NCBI GenBank assembly: GCA_016840825.1
Contig: JAEORN010000076.1
Coordinates: 1 to 15,819 of the forward strand
Length of the DNA: 15,819 nt
Source of the DNA: Candidatus Thorarchaeota archaeon
Lineage (GTDB): Archaea > Asgardarchaeota > Thorarchaeia > Thorarchaeales > Thorarchaeaceae
Direction: 5' to 3'
Position numbers and translations under genes: made by a program. Positions 1 through 5,953 of this stretch are shown here, one piece after another (the stretch's first letter is position 1; every line of letters starts with the position of its first letter). Under the pieces are notes generated by a model, which was not told the origin of the DNA, did no database searches, and saw nothing but the letters and a program-made list of their open reading frames with translations.

Positions 1-62
1 CCAGTTATCGCTTCTCCTGGAGCATACATAGTCTTTGGTAATTTTATTCTCAAATCCCTCAT
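1..62 (-). CDS. Possible arrestin-like protein, N-terminal fragment (runs off left edge)
   Basis: Reading the minus strand from an ATG at 62 gives an open frame of 20 full codons to the window edge, MRDLRIKLP followed by KTMYAPGEAITG. The pattern of an alternating hydrophobic strand, then Y-x-P-G-E-x-I-x-G, is what the first strands of arrestin-N / Spo0M-like beta-sandwich domains look like. An in-frame stop lies further upstream, so the start is confined to ATG 62, GTG 71 or a TTG slightly upstream. A TATA-like box at 94-104 places transcription start near 72, which fits a very short leader. Only the first 21 codons are visible, so the family call is tentative. Confidence 0.4.
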   Translation of the reverse strand, partial: MRDLRIKLPKTMYAPGEAIT

Positions 63-93
63 ACGAATCACTCTAATTTTTAGGACCAAATCT

Positions 94-104
94 AATATTT
101 AAAC
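94..104 (-). promoter_or_regulatory. TATA-like box for the left-edge minus-strand gene
   Basis: On the minus strand this reads GTTTAAATATT, close to the archaeal TATA consensus. About 27 nt downstream is position 72, immediately before the GTG at 71 and ATG at 62. Confidence 0.4.
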
Positions 105-197
105 AAACGGATAATTTCTTGCTGTTTAGTCGACTCCTGTTGCAATAAGCTAATAAGCCAAAACTTTGGTGCTTGCCAACGCCACAACAATACCCAT

Positions 198-272
198 GGC
201 CCGAGTGGTGTAATGGTAGCATAAGGGATTGTGGCTCCCTTGACGGGGGTTCGATTCCCCCTTCGGGCCCCA
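198..272 (+). tRNA. trnH: tRNA-His (GTG anticodon), with encoded G-1 and 3' CCA
   Basis: A complete cloverleaf can be folded. The acceptor stem pairs 199-205 with 262-268 (7 bp, the last a G-T wobble). The D stem pairs 208-211 with 219-222. The anticodon stem pairs 224-228 with 236-240 around loop TTGTGGC, giving anticodon GTG at 231-233. The T stem pairs 245-249 (GGGGG) with 257-261 (CCCCC) around loop TTCGATT. G198 pairs with C269, the G-1:C73 identity pair that histidyl-tRNA synthetase requires, so G-1 is encoded here rather than needing to be added. CCA is genomically encoded at 270-272. No intron is present. Confidence 0.97.
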
Positions 273-284
273 TTTTACTTTTCA
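273..284 (+). terminator. T-rich tract after tRNA-His
   Basis: TTTTACTTTTC follows the CCA directly. Archaeal RNA polymerase terminates on U-tracts, so this is a plausible tRNA terminator. Confidence 0.4.
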
Positions 285-522
285 TATACTTTATACCTGT
301 CATTACTTACAATTTGTAATTCGCGTTCCTAGTTAGAAGTCTGGGAATGAGTTGCTATGGAAAAACAGAATTCTGATAACATTTGGAGACCTAGGTCCGT
401 CGCAATCAATGCCACATAACTAAATGGCAATCTGGGTTTCGCCCGTGCCCCTCTTTCATTGCGTGGGTGCGGTGATTGAAAAGAGACAGTAGGATTTTCT
501 TCAGCAGTGGAGCTAGAAGATC
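285..522. other. Intergenic region with no recognised element
   Basis: This stretch lies between the tRNA and the QueG-like gene. I see no convincing TATA box, hairpin or repeat in it. The only sizeable open frame is on the minus strand (329-595); it overlaps the start of the next gene and has no protein-like composition. Confidence 0.5.
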
Positions 523-1467
523 GTGACGGATAAAATTTGGGAGATAGTGAAAGGCGCTGAAGAACTACCCAATTCCCTGTACAGATATAGAACAATATCC
601 ATAGACCATCTCCACGAGCTCAAAGATGATTTTGGGGTTCTTGATGCTGATGGGAAGATTAGCAACCACTCTGTCTTCAGAAAGTACATTGGTTATCAAA
701 CATACGAAGTCCCTGAAACATTCCCTGATGCAAAATCTGTGATTGTCATCGCAGTATCAGTACCATTAATGACTGTCAATTTTCACCATGAGGGATCAAA
801 ACACGAAATTCTGGTACCTCATTACTACGATGATGGAGTAACTGAAGATCAATTGAAGACGACAATCAAGAATCGAATCATTGGCCATGAGGGATACCGT
901 ATCGAGAATGCCAAGGAAAGTGTGCTTTTCAAACGGCTTGCGGTATGTTCAGGTTTGGGTAAGTATGGAAGAAATAATCTATGTTATGTCGATGGGTTTG
1001 GCAGTTTCCTTAGACTTCACGCATTCTTCTCGGATTTTCAATTCGGTGTCGATATGTGGACCGATGCTCAGATGATGGATTCTTGTGAGAATTGTCAGAT
1101 TTGTAAAAATAATTGTCCTACTGGAAGTATTAGCGGGGAAAACTTTGTGATTGATGCGGGAACGTGCATTCCTCTATACAATGAGATTCAGGGTGAGTTC
1201 CCGGAATGGATGAGTCCATCTTCTCATAATGCTCTGATGGGTTGTATGCAATGCCAACTAAACTGTCCAGTCAATAAAACTGCTGTCACTCAGGCTCAAG
1301 AATTTAATGATATCTCTGAAGAAGAGACCATGGCACTTCTAGAGGGCAACCTTGATGGGGGTCCAATTGATTTCTTGTGGACTAAACTAAGGTTGTTTAA
1401 ACCCGAAGATGCATGGTATTTCGTACCTGTGTTCTCACGTAATCTTCGAGCTTTGCTTTTGCGTTAA
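523..1467 (+). CDS. QueG-like double [4Fe-4S] cluster protein (epoxyqueuosine reductase-related)
   Basis: This 314-residue protein is of the COG1600 / QueG-like type. It has a dicluster ferredoxin module with Cys188, 191, 194, 198 (CxxCxxCxxxCP) and Cys215, 241, 244, 248. The stretch around residues 137-160 (KRLAVCSGLGKYGRNNL) matches the conserved 'LA..aGLG..GkN' segment of QueG and reductive-dehalogenase-like enzymes. True QueG is a cobalamin enzyme reducing epoxyqueuosine in tRNA. Here the segment just before 'KRLA' lacks the D-S-x-P pattern that carries the QueG catalytic aspartate, so it may be a paralogue with another redox role. An in-frame TAG at 514 leaves GTG 523 as the first usable start; no clear Shine-Dalgarno is seen. 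It ends 6 bp from the convergent MFS gene. Confidence 0.8.
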   Translation: MTDKIWEIVKGAEELPNSLYRYRTISIDHLHELKDDFGVLDADGKISNHSVFRKYIGYQTYEVPETFPDAKSVIVIAVSVPLMTVNFHHEGSKHEILVPHYYDDGVTEDQLKTTIKNRIIGHEGYRIENAKESVLFKRLAVCSGLGKYGRNNLCYVDGFGSFLRLHAFFSDFQFGVDMWTDAQMMDSCENCQICKNNCPTGSISGENFVIDAGTCIPLYNEIQGEFPEWMSPSSHNALMGCMQCQLNCPVNKTAVTQAQEFNDISEEETMALLEGNLDGGPIDFLWTKLRLFKPEDAWYFVPVFSRNLRALLLR

Positions 1468-1473
1468 GAGATA

Positions 1474-2829
1474 CTAAGATGATTCGTGAGTTGCCTCATC
1501 AGTTACTAGCGATTCTACTTCTTCAGAATCTGTAATGTTTTGATTGCTTTGGGCCACAGGTTTAGCGTTTGATATTGCTATCTCTTCTATTCTCCTCAAT
1601 GAGGAACTGAATGAAGCAGCCACACTAACGATAACAGTACCAATCCCTGAGATTATGAACCAGAAAGGCACTCCATAGATATCTGCAAGAGGTCCAGCTA
1701 GTGCTAGACCAACGGGCATCATCGCAGTAGCTCCGCTAACTATGAGAGCAAACACTCTTCCTTGTTTTTCCGGAGGGATCGTTGCTTGCATTATGGCAAT
1801 AAGGACACCATTTACGATTGGATTCAGGAAACTGACAAAGGCATAGAAAAGAATTGCCAGAGTGAAGGAATTAGCAGGGACTAGTCCTATCAATGCAGTA
1901 CCAAATCCCTCTAATATTAATGCAGCCAATATGGTTATGCTCTTTCGCTTTCCTCCTCCCCAGATTGTAAGAAATACTGCTCCAACAACCATGCCTATAG
2001 CACCAAATGACTGAAGTATTGCCAACTCAACCTCGTCACCAAGGAAATAGTTGCTCACTAAAATCGGAGAGAGACTAAATGCAGGAGCTGCAAGGAAATT
2101 CAATATCATTGCAACAAGGACCAATATCATTCCAGGACGCCAATTTTTCAGGTACGCAAATCCCTCTCTCATATCTCCTAATACAGAGGTCATATGAGGT
2201 TCTATCTCACGCTTGGGTTGTGGTATGGTGATAACAAATAAACAAAGAATTGCAAAAGCTGCAGTACTTACATCAACAAGCAATATACTCTGCATCGGAA
2301 GTACGAGATAGAGAACTGCTCCAATGGGAGGAGCAACAATATTTGATGCCCCATTGAGTGCTTGATTCATCCCCCCAATTCTACCATAATGTTTCCGTGG
2401 AACCATCATCGTTGTTGATGCTTGCATTGCAGGAAAATGGAATGCTCCAAAAGTCGCTCCTAAGAACATCATAACAAATACGTGCCATATTTCAATAAGC
2501 CCAACAGCAAAGAGAACGGAGAGGGCTAAAACGGTCATAGCAATAAGAAAATCCGCAACTATCATAGTTTTACGACGATTCCAACGATCGACATATGAGC
2601 CCGCAACAGGTGCTACAAAAACTTGAGGTACAATTGCCATTATAGTTGCGATTGCTAGAATAGTGGCAGAACCTGTTATGTCTGTTATCCACCATACAAG
2701 CGCGAATCTGACAATCCGGGTTCCAAAGAGAGATGCAGCTTGGCCTCCCCAGAGAATAGCAAACGGGCGTAGCGGTTTATCCTCTTCTTGTACCGGAGTT
2801 TCCACTATTAGCACCAGAGTGCCATCCAC
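1474..2829 (-). CDS. MFS transporter, drug/siderophore exporter-like (MFS_3 / EntS-type)
   Basis: This protein of up to 451 residues has about 12 hydrophobic segments typical of the major facilitator superfamily. The loop after the second segment carries motif A (GSYVDRWNRRK, residues 77-87). The N-terminal 'FAILWGGQAASLFGTRI' and 'LVWWITDITGSA' resemble the EntS/MefA-like export group, so it probably exports a small molecule by proton antiport at the cytoplasmic membrane; the substrate cannot be read. The last 40 or so residues form a charged cytosolic tail. GTG 2829 is the longest start. The TATA-like box at 2841-2848 predicts a transcript starting near 2818, which would favour in-frame GTG 2814 or 2805 in a leaderless mRNA. 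It is divergent from the dodecin gene. Confidence 0.88.
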   Translation of the reverse strand: MDGTLVLIVETPVQEEDKPLRPFAILWGGQAASLFGTRIVRFALVWWITDITGSATILAIATIMAIVPQVFVAPVAGSYVDRWNRRKTMIVADFLIAMTVLALSVLFAVGLIEIWHVFVMMFLGATFGAFHFPAMQASTTMMVPRKHYGRIGGMNQALNGASNIVAPPIGAVLYLVLPMQSILLVDVSTAAFAILCLFVITIPQPKREIEPHMTSVLGDMREGFAYLKNWRPGMILVLVAMILNFLAAPAFSLSPILVSNYFLGDEVELAILQSFGAIGMVVGAVFLTIWGGGKRKSITILAALILEGFGTALIGLVPANSFTLAILFYAFVSFLNPIVNGVLIAIMQATIPPEKQGRVFALIVSGATAMMPVGLALAGPLADIYGVPFWFIISGIGTVIVSVAASFSSSLRRIEEIAISNAKPVAQSNQNITDSEEVESLVTDEATHESS

Positions 2830-2840
2830 GAAAATTCAGC

Positions 2841-2848
2841 ATATAACT
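2841..2848. promoter_or_regulatory. TATA-like box between divergent MFS and dodecin genes
   Basis: ATATAACT reads as AGTTATAT on the other strand, so it could serve either direction. Leftward transcription would begin near 2818, just before alternative GTG starts of the MFS gene. Rightward transcription would begin near 2871, giving the dodecin mRNA a leader of about 50 nt. Which side it serves is inference. Confidence 0.35.
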
Positions 2849-2920
2849 AGAACCATACAGGTAACAAAGCTTTTCATCAACCTAAACTAGTTACTAGGTA
2901 AAATTTTGGAGAGTGATAGT

Positions 2921-3136
2921 ATGGGAGAAGAAAGCGTCTACAAATACATCGAACTCACTGGTGTTAGTGAGAAAAGTTGGGGTCAAGCTATTGAAAACGC
3001 CATCTCTCTTGCGGCAAAGAACTTACGCGACCTTCGGGTTGCAGAAGTGATTAAACAAGACGTAAGAATAGAGAACAATAAAATCGTTGACTACCGAGTG
3101 CGGCTGAAATTGAGTTTCAAGTATGAGAAGGAATAA
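2921..3136 (+). CDS. Dodecin family flavin-binding protein
   Basis: This small protein of 71 residues matches the dodecin family, dodecameric beta-alpha-beta-beta proteins that bind and buffer flavins in the cytosol. Visible family features are the first strand 'YKYIELTGVSEKSW', the single helix 'AIENAISLAAKNLRDL', then 'VAEVIKQDVRIENNKIVDYRVRLKLSF'. The conserved W in 'SEKSW' is at the position where dodecins usually have S/T-F or W. Its length matches the usual 65-75 residues. ATG 2921 is preferred to the in-frame TTG at 2906 because GGAGA at 2908-2912 sits at suitable spacing and the extra five residues have no dodecin counterpart. The stop codon lies inside the terminator stem. Confidence 0.9.
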   Translation: MGEESVYKYIELTGVSEKSWGQAIENAISLAAKNLRDLRVAEVIKQDVRIENNKIVDYRVRLKLSFKYEKE

Positions 3137-3164
3137 GGGGGCATCCCTTATTCTTCATTTTTTC
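3132..3164 (+). terminator. Hairpin plus T-tract terminator of dodecin gene
   Basis: AATAAGGG (3132-3139) pairs perfectly with CCCTTATT (3145-3152) around a 5-nt loop, followed by a T-rich run ending in CATTTTTT. The TAA stop codon (3134-3136) is inside the 5' arm. The arrangement is like a bacterial intrinsic terminator. Confidence 0.75.
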
Positions 3165-3193
3165 TATTCGACACAACGATGTTATGTCCCAGA

Positions 3194-4006
3194 CTATTGA
3201 CGATTCAGATATTCGATAATGACCTTGGTAAACTTATCCGCTTGCGTCAAAATTCCATCATGTCTTGCTCCAGGAAGGATGGCCAACTCTCCGTTTGGAA
3301 GCATATTGTAAATTTGAACAGCATCATCGAGTGGTACTGCCTCATCACGATCTCCCTGAATGATCAATGTAGGAGTTGATATTTTGCGAATTTTCTCCTT
3401 CGGAAATGAATCTGGATTGAACCACATTCTTGAGCTAATGTCCAACAGCTCTTCCCAATAGTCTTCACCATAGACATGAGAATGAATCTCTTTCAGTGCA
3501 GCTGCAAATTCGGGAACTGTTCGTCGTAGTTTTGGAACATCCACGTCTCCTGGTCCGTTCAATCCCCATGCCTTCATTCCTTCTGTATAATGTTCTGTCA
3601 TCTCAGACATTGTTCCTCCAGCGACAAGTGCCTTAGCAGCATCTGGATATTCTATTCCTATCTCGAGAGCTATCTGCCCTCCGTCGCTCCATCCACATAT
3701 GAAGGGTTTCTCAAGTCCCAATTCCTTGATGAACGCAACCGTATCATCAGCCATTCTTCTGTAATTAAGTTCTTTACTTGGATTCTCAGATTTTCCATGT
3801 CCCCTAGAATCTAGTGCTATTACTCGAAAGTATTTAGCAAAAAACTCGTAACATGGTTCCCAACCACTTCTTGATGTGCTAATCCCGCCATGTATCAGAA
3901 TTAGAGGAGGTCCTTCACCGAGTTCCTCATAGTAGAATTTGATTCCATTGATATCAATATATTTCTCCGCAATTTCCACCAGTGAACACCGTACGTCAAT
4001 CTTCAT
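3194..4006 (-). CDS. Alpha/beta hydrolase fold protein
   Basis: The protein has up to 270 residues and a full alpha/beta hydrolase core. The oxyanion-hole motif is HGG (39-41). 'RVIALDSRGHGKS' (61-73) is the classic strand-turn. The nucleophile elbow GWSDGG gives Ser107, the acid is Asp221 in GDRDEAVP, and His249 lies in 'GARHDGIL'. A cap region (about 133-205) lies between strands. It is probably a cytosolic esterase, lactonase or C-C hydrolase; the substrate is unknown. ATG 4006 is annotated, but the TATA-like box at 4012-4020 is too close to it. In-frame GTG 3979 would give a short leader and a protein starting 'EIAEKYIDINGIK', like many family members. It lies 33 nt downstream of the DUF2804 gene on the same strand. 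Confidence 0.9.
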   Translation of the reverse strand: MKIDVRCSLVEIAEKYIDINGIKFYYEELGEGPPLILIHGGISTSRSGWEPCYEFFAKYFRVIALDSRGHGKSENPSKELNYRRMADDTVAFIKELGLEKPFICGWSDGGQIALEIGIEYPDAAKALVAGGTMSEMTEHYTEGMKAWGLNGPGDVDVPKLRRTVPEFAAALKEIHSHVYGEDYWEELLDISSRMWFNPDSFPKEKIRKISTPTLIIQGDRDEAVPLDDAVQIYNMLPNGELAILPGARHDGILTQADKFTKVIIEYLNRQ

Positions 4007-4011
4007 GGTTT

Positions 4012-4020
4012 CATATATTT
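4012..4020 (-). promoter_or_regulatory. TATA-like box upstream of the hydrolase
   Basis: AAATATATG on the minus strand predicts transcription start near 3989, downstream of ATG 4006 and just before GTG 3979. It suggests the hydrolase has its own promoter and a later start. Confidence 0.35.
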
Positions 4021-4039
4021 CTGCTTACACAAAATGCAA

Positions 4040-5077
4040 CTACAATCGATTATAGACATCTTCTGCAAATCCTAGGAACCGCTCAACATCAAGAACTGCC
4101 CCATCATCCAAAACAACCTTCCCCGTGAAATATCCGAATACCTGATGCTGAACTGATTTCAAGAAGAGCAGGTCGAATTTCCCATATCTGTCTAATATTG
4201 GTTTAAAGTCCATCTCAAACCGACCATCATTGCTTGTGATTTTCCAAGGCTTCAGATAGTTGTTCTTATCATAGTGGAATGTTACTTGGTCTAACTTGTG
4301 TGCTATTCCTTTGTAGAATATCATGTTCTCCGATGCTGGAGTGCGGTCACTGAATCCATAACCAATGTTCCACCCGAATGACTCCCCGTCAAGAAGTCCT
4401 GATGCAGATCCCCAAAACCACCGATTCTTGTAAGTCCAATTACCTCGTCCCCAATCTAACCCACCGAAACTTGATTCGGGTTTGAATTCATAGGTATTAT
4501 CACCAAGAACGATTGAACCCGACACTGGCATACAATTGATTTTCTGATTGTAATAGAACTTCTTCTTTTTCTTAGGCCAATGAGTTGCGATGACCATTGT
4601 ATCTATCTTTGGATCCTGTTCCAGAATCAGCTCACCTCGGAGACCTCTCTTTGCATTGTCCATTTGAAATTCTGGACAGTCTACATTGATTATCCGCTTT
4701 CCTCCTTCAATGGTGTAGCTCAATTTGATCTTCTTATCCTCATAGGCAAGATTTCCCGTTTCTGAAGTATGTGGAAAATTAAGGCTCCCCTTAGTCAGAA
4801 ATGCTAACGAATCCTCAGAGTAGCATATCTTCTTCTGAAAATCTAGCCATACGACAGATATCAATCCAGCATAACCGAGATCTGATAGAGTGAAAGTAAT
4901 TCCGTGTTCCTTATTCAGAATGTAATAATAATCCCATTCCTTAATTCGATGCCATCCCGCTTTGATTTTTGAGCGATCGTATCTCCAATGAAGCCTAGTC
5001 GCATATCCCGGCTCTACAAGATGACCCATCTCATCAAGCAAGTCTATATCTCTAGTTACTCTTTGCTGATTCTGCAT
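4040..5077 (-). CDS. DUF2804 family protein
   Basis: This 345-residue protein of the DUF2804 family (PF10974) has no signal peptide or membrane segment. Its family hallmarks are 'GGLDWGRGNWTYKNRWFWGSASG' read in two parts (about residues 205-227), 'FGWNIGYGFSD', 'ENMIFYKGIAHKLDQVTFHYD', 'KPWKITSNDGRFEMDFKPILDR', 'QHQVFGYFTGKVVLDDG' and the C-terminal 'LLGFAE'-like 'FLGFAEDVYNRL'. The beta-rich, Trp-rich pattern suggests a calycin/lipocalin-like or carotenoid-hydratase-like double barrel, but the molecular function is undefined. An adjacent same-strand alpha/beta hydrolase is compatible with lipid or hydrophobic-compound metabolism (inference). ATG 5077 gives a leader of about 29 nt from the TATA-like box at 5129-5138. 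Confidence 0.85.
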   Translation of the reverse strand: MQNQQRVTRDIDLLDEMGHLVEPGYATRLHWRYDRSKIKAGWHRIKEWDYYYILNKEHGITFTLSDLGYAGLISVVWLDFQKKICYSEDSLAFLTKGSLNFPHTSETGNLAYEDKKIKLSYTIEGGKRIINVDCPEFQMDNAKRGLRGELILEQDPKIDTMVIATHWPKKKKKFYYNQKINCMPVSGSIVLGDNTYEFKPESSFGGLDWGRGNWTYKNRWFWGSASGLLDGESFGWNIGYGFSDRTPASENMIFYKGIAHKLDQVTFHYDKNNYLKPWKITSNDGRFEMDFKPILDRYGKFDLLFLKSVQHQVFGYFTGKVVLDDGAVLDVERFLGFAEDVYNRL

Positions 5078-5128
5078 ACCAATACAGAAAGACAGTGTGA
5101 CTAATGTATCCTCTCATCGTCAGAAGAT

Positions 5129-5138
5129 AGTTTAAATT
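5129..5138. promoter_or_regulatory. Near-symmetric TATA-like box shared by divergent genes
   Basis: AGTTTAAATT reads AATTTAAACT on the other strand. Leftward start near 5106 fits the DUF2804 ATG (5077). Rightward start near 5160 fits ATG 5178 of the membrane protein but not ATG 5145. Confidence 0.45.
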
Positions 5139-5177
5139 CTGGTAATGTCATACACCTTTCATTCCGAGCGTGGTCAG

Positions 5178-5834
5178 ATGAAAGACAAACTATTCCTAAT
5201 TGCATCAATATTGACTATTATTGCAGGAGCTCTCATGGGCATCACAAACATATTCGCCCAAAGTGATTCTCCGATGTTCGCTATATTGGGGCTCGTGCTT
5301 GTATTCTTCGGATTAATTGCCCTGATTACAGGGTACACTAATCCTTCTGTAGCACAAAGTAAGGAAGGAATGACTGTAGCATACATTATGATAATAGCAT
5401 CAGTACTTGTTTTGATAGGCTCATTTGATCCTATGGCATTATGGCCTCTATTACTGATAGGAGGTGGACTTCTTCTCCTAAGTGTGTTCTGTCTATGGCC
5501 TTGTTACTGCTGCCAAGGCAAACAAAAGAACAAGGATAAGGTAATTGGAGTGGCATCTGCGCATGATTCTATCACTATCCATGAGATTAGTCAAAGGACT
5601 GGACTATCTACACAAGTTGTGACTGACCTTCTCTACGATGCGATTGGAAAAGGAGAATTGGTAGGAAAAATGGAAGGTCCTTCATTCATCCGTGGTAGAC
5701 CAACTACTACTACCTATACGGAACCTACTACAAGGGAGAGAGAAGTGGTCAAAGTCTTAGTAATCTGTCCTTATTGCGGTGCAAAAACAGAACAGGGTCT
5801 GGCGAAATGTCAGAACTGCCAGGCTGATCTCTAG
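5178..5834 (+). CDS. Four-TM membrane protein with C-terminal winged helix and zinc ribbon
   Basis: Numbering from ATG 5178 (218 residues): four hydrophobic helices at about 4-26, 33-54, 65-82 and 89-108, ending in a Cys-rich juxtamembrane patch (WPCYCC). A basic linker follows, then a winged-helix-like domain (about 121-172; 'ITIHEISQRTGLSTQVVTDLLYDAIGKGELVG'), a Pro/Thr-rich linker, and a C-terminal zinc ribbon with Cys197, 200, 211 and 214 (CPYCG...CQNC). The layout suggests a membrane-tethered sensor or adaptor with cytosolic nucleic-acid- or protein-binding modules; no catalytic motif is visible. The longest start is ATG 5145, which adds 11 residues. ATG 5178 is preferred because it follows the predicted transcription start and begins MKDKLFLIAS, typical of a first membrane segment. 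Confidence 0.75.
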   Translation: MKDKLFLIASILTIIAGALMGITNIFAQSDSPMFAILGLVLVFFGLIALITGYTNPSVAQSKEGMTVAYIMIIASVLVLIGSFDPMALWPLLLIGGGLLLLSVFCLWPCYCCQGKQKNKDKVIGVASAHDSITIHEISQRTGLSTQVVTDLLYDAIGKGELVGKMEGPSFIRGRPTTTTYTEPTTREREVVKVLVICPYCGAKTEQGLAKCQNCQADL

Positions 5835-5851
5835 ATTTTGAGGAACGAATG

Positions 5852-5891
5852 AGGTTCTCTTAGGAGAGAGCCTTATTCATCATTCTGTTTT
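5852..5891 (+). terminator. Hairpin terminator of the membrane-protein gene
   Basis: A 9-bp stem (5852-5860 with 5865-5873, one G-T wobble) with loop TAGG is followed by a T-rich tract ending CTGTTTT. It is oriented for the plus strand. Confidence 0.65.
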
Positions 5892-5930
5892 AAAAGAAAA
5901 AGAAGAAGGTGGGAAGGCCGAAGCCTTCCC
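5889..5930 (-). terminator. UUCG-tetraloop hairpin terminator of the protease gene
   Basis: On the minus strand, GGGAAGGC, TTCG, GCCTTCCC (5930 to 5911) forms a perfect 8-bp stem closed by the very stable C(UUCG)G tetraloop. It is followed by a pyrimidine run CTTCTTCTTTTTCTTTT (to about 5890). It lies 23 nt after the protease stop codon. Confidence 0.75.
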
Positions 5931-5953
5931 TGAATACAACGAAGCGGTTGTAT

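Noticed and set aside
73..303. Minus-strand frame covering tRNA-His
   Set aside because: It runs antisense through a complete tRNA gene and is not protein-like.
2880..2899. Imperfect inverted repeat upstream of dodecin (ACCTA...TAGGT, with CTAGTTACTAG inside)
   Set aside because: The overlapping symmetries have different centres and are short in an A+T-rich spacer; no regulator is nearby to support an operator.
2906..2920. TTG start for dodecin
   Set aside because: ATG 2921 has a Shine-Dalgarno-like GGAGA and matches family length; the five added residues have no support.
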